64,000 nt of DNA from Eublepharis macularius (lineage: Eukaryota; Chordata; Lepidosauria; Squamata; Eublepharidae): NCBI RefSeq assembly GCF_028583425.1, contig NC_072800.1:94023001-94087000 (forward strand), given 5' to 3'. Positions 63,601 to 64,000 of the stretch are shown one piece after another. A program made the position numbers and the translations under genes. The notes beneath the pieces were generated by a model. It worked only from the letters and a program-made list of their open reading frames with translations, was not told the origin of the DNA and did not search any database. Positions within the stretch are counted from its first letter, which is position 1. The number at the start of each line of letters is the position of its first letter.

Positions 63601-63923
63601 AGCCCGCAGTGACGGCTGTCGTGGGGTCTTGGCTGCCCAAGGGGGAGTGTGCTAGAAGCTTCTAGGGCTTGCTTGCCTTTCTCGGATGTTCTCCTGGCTT
63701 GTCTCAGGCCCTGCCCCCCCCCATCTGTTTTTCTGCAGCAAAAGGTGGTCCGATACTTCCCCACGGAGCGGGGCCAGCCCATGGTGCACGGTCCAATCAC
63801 CCTGGTCCTTACCAGCTTGAAGGCCAGCCCAACCCACGTGGAAAGGATGATCACCCTTCAGTTCCGTGACCAGAGCTTGAAGCGGACGGTCATTCACCTG
63901 CAGTTCTCCTCCTGGCCAGAGCT
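33423..63923 (+). CDS. PTPN23: PTPN23 (HD-PTP), 21 coding exons, incomplete at the right edge
   Basis: HD-PTP is an ALIX-related ESCRT accessory protein that sorts ubiquitinated receptors on endosomes. Coding exons: 33423-33506, 42345-42419, 42714-42841, 44866-44942, 45807-45856, 46558-46689, 48043-48123, 48335-48466, 48956-49003, 50741-50797, 51184-51242, 52160-52239, 53380-53494, 53889-53954, 54174-54319, 55008-55328, 56428-56582, 57461-57612, 58106-58285, 60293-62612, 63739-63923. All phases match, giving 1547 codons. Start MEAVPRMPMIWLDLKEAG equals the human start as I remember it. Residues 8-394 are the BRO1 domain, about 395-712 the coiled-coil V domain, 713 to about 1340 Pro/Gln-rich, then the PTP-like domain with KNRHQDIMPYD, DDYINAS, DFWLMIYEQ and WPE where active PTPs have WPD. 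The signature-loop exon and C-terminus are outside the window. Intron after exon 13 is GC-AG. Confidence 0.96.
33649..34022 (-). repeat. 5S-rRNA-derived SINE, interrupted
   Basis: Plus carries TCTCCCATCCAATTACTAATC and GACCCTGCTTAGCTTTTGAG, the reverse complement of the 5S rRNA internal promoter region, plus GTCATAGCTGGCTTATGGCG of the SINE body and an (AAT)n tail on minus. A family A Penelope-like unit is inserted at 33761-33886. Confidence 0.75.
33761..33886 (-). mobile_element. Penelope-like repeat, family A, single arm inside a 5S SINE
   Basis: AGAGGTG at 33754-33760 and 33887-33893 flanks the insert; the intact 5S SINE has one such word. Runs from GATCCAGAGGGACTAGCC to CGTCAGATGCA, the same single-arm unit as 26995. 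Core CUGACGA and GAAA kept at 33848-33881, 3' stem I altered. Confidence 0.75.
34196..34392 (+). repeat. tRNA-derived SINE (Sauria-SINE-like)
   Basis: CAGTTAAAATGATCAGGGAG, TGCCTGGGACCCCGGAGAAC, CCGATTCGGTATCAGGCGG: body shared with 8320 and 37022. Confidence 0.6.
34655..35215 (-). mobile_element. L2-type LINE: 3' UTR and ORF2 end
   Basis: Minus strand has WNSLPEEVRKGP near 35000-35050 followed by an AT-rich 3' UTR. Lies in PTPN23 intron 1. Confidence 0.6.
35216..36221. other. PTPN23 intron 1, no feature recognised
   Basis: About 1 kb without a named repeat or cryptic exon that I can support. Confidence 0.4.
36222..36400 (-). repeat. CORE-SINE
   Basis: GGTTAGGCTGAGAGTAAGTG, GACTGGCCTAAGGTCACC, GGGGATTTGAACCTGGGCC (reverse B box) on plus. 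Confidence 0.65.
36401..37021. other. PTPN23 intron 1, no feature recognised
   Basis: No supported feature. Confidence 0.35.
37022..37232 (+). repeat. tRNA-derived SINE (Sauria-SINE-like), best copy
   Basis: Head GGGAGGGGCTGTGGCTCAGTGG (A box region), B-box-like region TTTCAGTCCCC, body CATCTCCAGTTAAAAAGGAT, CTGCCTAAGGCCCTGG. Confidence 0.75.
37501..37588 (+). repeat. Short tandem duplication
   Basis: The block AATCCTTGATCCAGAAGAAA with AACACAGAAG occurs about two and a half times in a row; the last unit is partly rearranged. Confidence 0.8.
37588..38440 (+). repeat. Unclassified ~0.7-0.8 kb repeat, copy 1
   Basis: Diverged but collinear with 43850-44490: ATTTGGGGAGGAATTAAAAT, GAACAACATAAAA-like, TTGCAAGAATACCTG, GCTACCATGGCACGTGTG, ACTCTTTAATGTATTATTAA, CACATTATAG, TCTTGAAAATG. 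Both lie in PTPN23 introns in the same orientation. No coding frame. Confidence 0.55.
38455..38790 (-). mobile_element. CR1 LINE RT fragment
   Basis: Minus strand encodes IYLEFQNSFDKAPHERLLAK, LSGPGIRGQVLLWIKCWING; the D of the conserved F.KAFDK.PH motif is present. Frame shifts follow. Old. Confidence 0.7.
39216..39278 (+). repeat. Penelope-like repeat, family A, terminal fragment
   Basis: GGTTAGTCTTAACGGTGCTAC to CAGCTAACTCCTCTGCAG: constant end only, truncated before the hammerhead. Confidence 0.6.
39279..40228. other. PTPN23 intron 1, no feature recognised
   Basis: No supported exon or repeat. Confidence 0.35.
40229..40360 (-). repeat. CORE-SINE, tail and core
   Basis: CTTGCCTTTCTCCTACCGGG, GACAACAACCCTGTGAGGC on plus. 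Confidence 0.6.
40361..41427. other. PTPN23 intron 1, no feature recognised
   Basis: About 1 kb without a supported feature. Confidence 0.35.
41428..41690 (-). repeat. CORE-SINE-like element with (GTT)n tail
   Basis: On minus: head GAGAGCCAGTTTGGTGTAGC, GGTTAAGAGC, GGGTTTGATTCCCC, body, then a (TTG)n tail (AACAAC on plus at about 41429-41450). Related to but distinct from the other CORE-SINEs here. Confidence 0.65.
41691..42344. other. PTPN23: End of PTPN23 intron 1
   Basis: No named repeat; ends in the acceptor TTTTTTCCTTCAG of exon 2. Confidence 0.45.
42345..42419 (+). CDS. PTPN23: PTPN23 coding exon 2
   Basis: Residues 29-53 (FVLKNYGENPENYNEELKKL...). BRO1 domain. Phase 0 both ends. Confidence 0.95.
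42714..42841 (+). CDS. PTPN23: PTPN23 coding exon 3
   Basis: Residues 54-96 (NAVNVPRDFEGCSILRKYFG...). Ends two bases into Trp96. Confidence 0.95.
43314..43706 (+). mobile_element. Non-autonomous hAT element (copy 3), complete
   Basis: CAGGGCTTTTTTTCAGCTGG at the left, CTCAGAAAAAAAGCCCTG at the right, 393 bp. Flanking 8-mers TGCAGGCT and CGCAGATT agree at five of eight positions. In PTPN23 intron 3. Confidence 0.8.
43850..44490 (+). repeat. Unclassified ~0.65 kb repeat, copy 2
   Basis: Partner of 37588-38440: ATTTGGAGGGGAAATTGAAA, TTGAACAACATAAAAGAAA, TTATGCTACTGTAGCACG, CATCGAACTCTTTAGTAATG, AATTCTTGAAAATGCTG. Confidence 0.55.
44866..44942 (+). CDS. PTPN23: PTPN23 coding exon 4
   Basis: Residues 96-122 (TEIFSGKSVTHEDIKYEQAC, ILYNL). 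Ends one base into a Gly codon. Confidence 0.95.
45538..45733 (-). repeat. 5S-rRNA-derived SINE
   Basis: Plus: TCTCCCATCCAATGACTAGC, GACCCTGCTTGGCTTCTGAG, ATCTGATGAGATCAGGCT are reverse complement to the 5S rRNA internal control region; body includes GTCATAGTTGACTTAGGGCG. In PTPN23 intron 4. Confidence 0.75.
45807..45856 (+). CDS. PTPN23: PTPN23 coding exon 5
   Basis: Residues 122-138 (GALHSMLGAMDKRVSEE). Confidence 0.95.
46558..46689 (+). CDS. PTPN23: PTPN23 coding exon 6
   Basis: Residues 139-182 (GMKVSCTHFQCAAGAFTYLR...). Phase 0. Confidence 0.95.
46690..48042. other. PTPN23: PTPN23 intron 6
   Basis: 1353 bp, with no repeat I can name. CAG run near 46893-46907. Confidence 0.5.
48043..48123 (+). 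CDS. PTPN23: PTPN23 coding exon 7
   Basis: Residues 183-209 (GQAQECLLEKSMLDNRKSFL...). Acceptor CCCTGGAG is weak in pyrimidines just before the AG. Confidence 0.93.
48335..48466 (+). CDS. PTPN23: PTPN23 coding exon 8
   Basis: Residues 210-253 (VVDYYKEACRALENSETASL...). Confidence 0.95.
48956..49003 (+). CDS. PTPN23: PTPN23 coding exon 9
   Basis: Residues 254-269 (LHMGKQAEEQQKYGER). Confidence 0.95.
49553..49880. repeat. Unclassified insertion-like segment with a 10-bp hairpin
   Basis: Begins near TACTACTAGCCCGTTGT; AGCCCGTTGT (49560-49569) pairs with ACAACGGGCT (49580-49589). Ends near TTTTATATAGTAGGAGG. GC-rich inside an AT-rich intron. I could not assign it. Confidence 0.35.
49881..50740. 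other. PTPN23: End of PTPN23 intron 9
   Basis: AT-rich, no named repeat; acceptor TGCTGCCTTTGCAG. Confidence 0.4.
50741..50797 (+). CDS. PTPN23: PTPN23 coding exon 10
   Basis: Residues 270-288 (VVYFQSALDKLNEAIKLAK). Confidence 0.95.
51184..51242 (+). CDS. PTPN23: PTPN23 coding exon 11
   Basis: Residues 289-308 (GQPETVQEALRFTMDVIGG, K split). Confidence 0.95.
51808..51940 (+). repeat. CORE-SINE fragment
   Basis: GCCAGCCCAGTGTAGTGTTGG (head), GTGGGTGACCACGGGACCG (core). PTPN23 intron 11. Confidence 0.55.
52061..52100. repeat. Poly-C, (CA)n and (CG)n run before exon 12
   Basis: Fourteen C, then CA repeats and CG repeats: an alternating purine-pyrimidine tract 60 bases upstream of exon 12. 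Confidence 0.9.
52160..52239 (+). CDS. PTPN23: PTPN23 coding exon 12
   Basis: Residues 308-335 (KFNSAKKDNDFVYHEAVPAL...). Confidence 0.95.
52590..52690 (-). repeat. CR1 LINE fragment
   Basis: Minus strand CVQFWLPHLKTDV matches the CVQFW.PH.KKD segment of CR1 RT (compare 32084-32975). Confidence 0.55.
53085..53216 (+). repeat. L2-like LINE tail
   Basis: GAGCATTTTATTGCACCTCA, GGGCGGGCTAAAAATTAAA, AAATAAATGAATAAA. PTPN23 intron 12. Confidence 0.4.
53380..53494 (+). CDS. PTPN23: PTPN23 coding exon 13, GC donor
   Basis: Residues 335-373 (GAPLVKALPVNPTDPAVTGP...SSLYS). The donor is AG|GCAAGT at 53495, a GC-AG intron; the two bases AG join T of exon 14 to make Ser373. Confidence 0.93.
53889..53954 (+). 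CDS. PTPN23: PTPN23 coding exon 14
   Basis: Residues 373-395 (SEEKAKLLREVMAKIDAKNE...). End of the BRO1 domain. Confidence 0.95.
54174..54319 (+). CDS. PTPN23: PTPN23 coding exon 15
   Basis: Residues 395-444 (QFMDSLQLDPDTVDNLDMYN...). Start of the V domain. Confidence 0.95.
55008..55328 (+). CDS. PTPN23: PTPN23 coding exon 16
   Basis: Residues 444-551 (VLSGVFTDVEASLKEIKDFL...ALPTPSLTE). Donor GAAG|GTTCGA is a poor match to consensus but keeps frame with exon 17. Confidence 0.9.
56428..56582 (+). CDS. PTPN23: PTPN23 coding exon 17
   Basis: Residues 551-602 (DDKQVMQNLKRILAKVQEMK...TTDRSEMK). Coiled coil. Confidence 0.95.
56796..57003 (+). mobile_element. Penelope-like palindromic element, family A, in PTPN23 intron 17
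   Basis: Perfect 12-bp duplication AAAATGGTGAGG (56784-56795 and 57004-57015). Right end complete (GGCTAACTCCTTTGGATC). The minus arm is decayed (AAGTTTTTGAG); the plus arm keeps a full hammerhead-like motif in the sense of PTPN23. Confidence 0.85.
56873..56912 (+). ncRNA. Hammerhead-like ribozyme motif in sense orientation in a PTPN23 intron
   Basis: GCAU, CUGACGA, stem II GAGAG/UUCUC, GAAA, AGCU, U, AUGC: all core bases and stem I intact. Confidence 0.6.
57461..57612 (+). CDS. PTPN23: PTPN23 coding exon 18
   Basis: Residues 603-653 (KLFEEQLKKYDQIKVYLEQN...). Confidence 0.95.
58106..58285 (+). CDS. PTPN23: PTPN23 coding exon 19
   Basis: Residues 653-713 (WNTTLQTLVASYEAYEDLMK...RQQILER). 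End of the V domain. Confidence 0.95.
58829..59012 (-). repeat. 'GTTGCCA' short repeat family
   Basis: GGTTGCCAAGTCTGGGTTGG to GATCTCCAGGAGGTTGGCAA. PTPN23 intron 19. Confidence 0.6.
59225..59640 (-). mobile_element. L2-type LINE ORF2 end
   Basis: Minus frames hold HSLRWPQDRAKI, PLRIC-like and LHHSRFTHLDRAFCRYHPAQ; on plus, GGTAGTCTGTTCTCGATGTC is the reverse of an SRLDYCN-type segment. Old. Confidence 0.5.
59641..60292. other. PTPN23: End of PTPN23 intron 19
   Basis: No named repeat; acceptor CTCTTGTTTTGCAG. Confidence 0.4.
60293..62612 (+). CDS. PTPN23: PTPN23 coding exon 20: Pro-rich region and start of PTP domain
   Basis: Residues 713-1486 in one 2320-bp exon. Begins EMKKRPPPRPTTPKP, runs through a Pro/Gln/Ser-rich region with a PTAP at 61005-61016, then DLLSSSPESQ and the PTP-like domain (KNRHQDIMPYDKNR, DDYINAS, ATQAPLVGTASDFWLM). 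Compared with the human exon as I recall it, about 200 codons longer, all in the Pro-rich part. Confidence 0.95.
62690..62775 (-). repeat. Possible old Penelope-like fragment
   Basis: AGAGGGACTCCTGTGGCGCTTTAAAGAACC resembles the AGAGTCCAGTAGCACCTTTAAGACTAACC of family A. Weak. Confidence 0.25.
62776..63738. other. PTPN23: PTPN23 intron 20
   Basis: No named repeat; acceptor TGTTTTTCTGCAG. Confidence 0.45.
63739..63923 (+). CDS. PTPN23: PTPN23 coding exon 21 (last in window)
   Basis: Residues 1487-1548 (QKVVRYFPTERGQPMVHGPI...QFSSWPEL). WPE occupies the place of the catalytic WPD loop. Donor CT|GTATGC; the next exon is outside. Confidence 0.94.
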
Positions 63924-64000
63924 GTATGCAGCCACCTTCTTGTTTGCCCCGAGTGGCATGAGTGGGGGGTGGGTGGGTGGGGGCGATGTGAGGGGGGGCT

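Noticed and set aside
1-64000. Endogenous retroviruses, LTR elements or Polintons
   Set aside because: No LTR pair, primer site, or gag, pol, env or capsid similarity was seen.

Overview
The window is vertebrate nuclear DNA, most likely from a squamate reptile, possibly a gecko-like lizard. The species guess rests on repeat content only: CR1 and L2-type LINEs, CORE-SINEs with an L2-like tail, tRNA-derived SINEs resembling Sauria SINEs, 5S-rRNA-derived SINEs, non-autonomous hAT elements, and many copies of Penelope-like repeats. There are GC-AG/GT-AG introns, CpG islands and no bacterial gene organisation.

Two host genes are well supported. (1) At 17115-17978 on the minus strand is an intronless CDK5 activator gene of the p35/p39 family (287 codons) inside a large CpG island. 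It resembles p39 (CDK5R2) most, but is short and sits next to PTPN23, so it may be a third CDK5R paralogue. (2) From 33423 to the right edge on the plus strand is PTPN23 (HD-PTP), starting in a second CpG island. Twenty-one coding exons can be placed with matching splice phases, giving 1547 codons: BRO1 domain, coiled-coil V domain, an enlarged Pro/Gln-rich region and the first half of the PTP-like domain. The rest of the PTP domain and the C-terminus lie beyond base 64000. A possible terminal coding exon of an unidentified plus-strand gene lies at 1168-1324, with AATAAA at 1723. A decayed fragment of the CDK5R-like gene is at about 24500-24595.

Layout: 1-17 kb is intergenic and repeat rich, with the possible terminal exon near the left end; 17-18.6 kb is the CDK5R-like gene and its CpG island; 18.6-33 kb is a dense LINE/SINE/Penelope-like graveyard with nested insertions; 33.1-33.6 kb is the PTPN23 promoter and exon 1; 33.5-42.3 kb is the repeat-rich intron 1; 42.3-63.9 kb carries exons 2-21.

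The most striking non-genic signal is two families of short repeats that I read as Penelope-like elements carrying minimal hammerhead ribozyme motifs. Each shows the core CUGANGA, a stem II hairpin, GAAA, a self-complementary AGCU or ACGU as stem III, then a stem I strand. They often occur as head-to-head palindromes, sometimes with the ribozyme module amplified in tandem. Seven copies are bounded by exact 10-14 bp target-site duplications (family A: 8409, 19744, 26995, 29590, 31217 and 56796 starts, of which 8409 is a divergent relative; family B: 20458 and 21123 starts bring the total to eight), and others show imperfect or shorter ones. One end stays constant while the other is truncated at varying points, as target-primed retrotransposition would leave. 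One well-preserved copy lies in sense orientation in PTPN23 intron 17.
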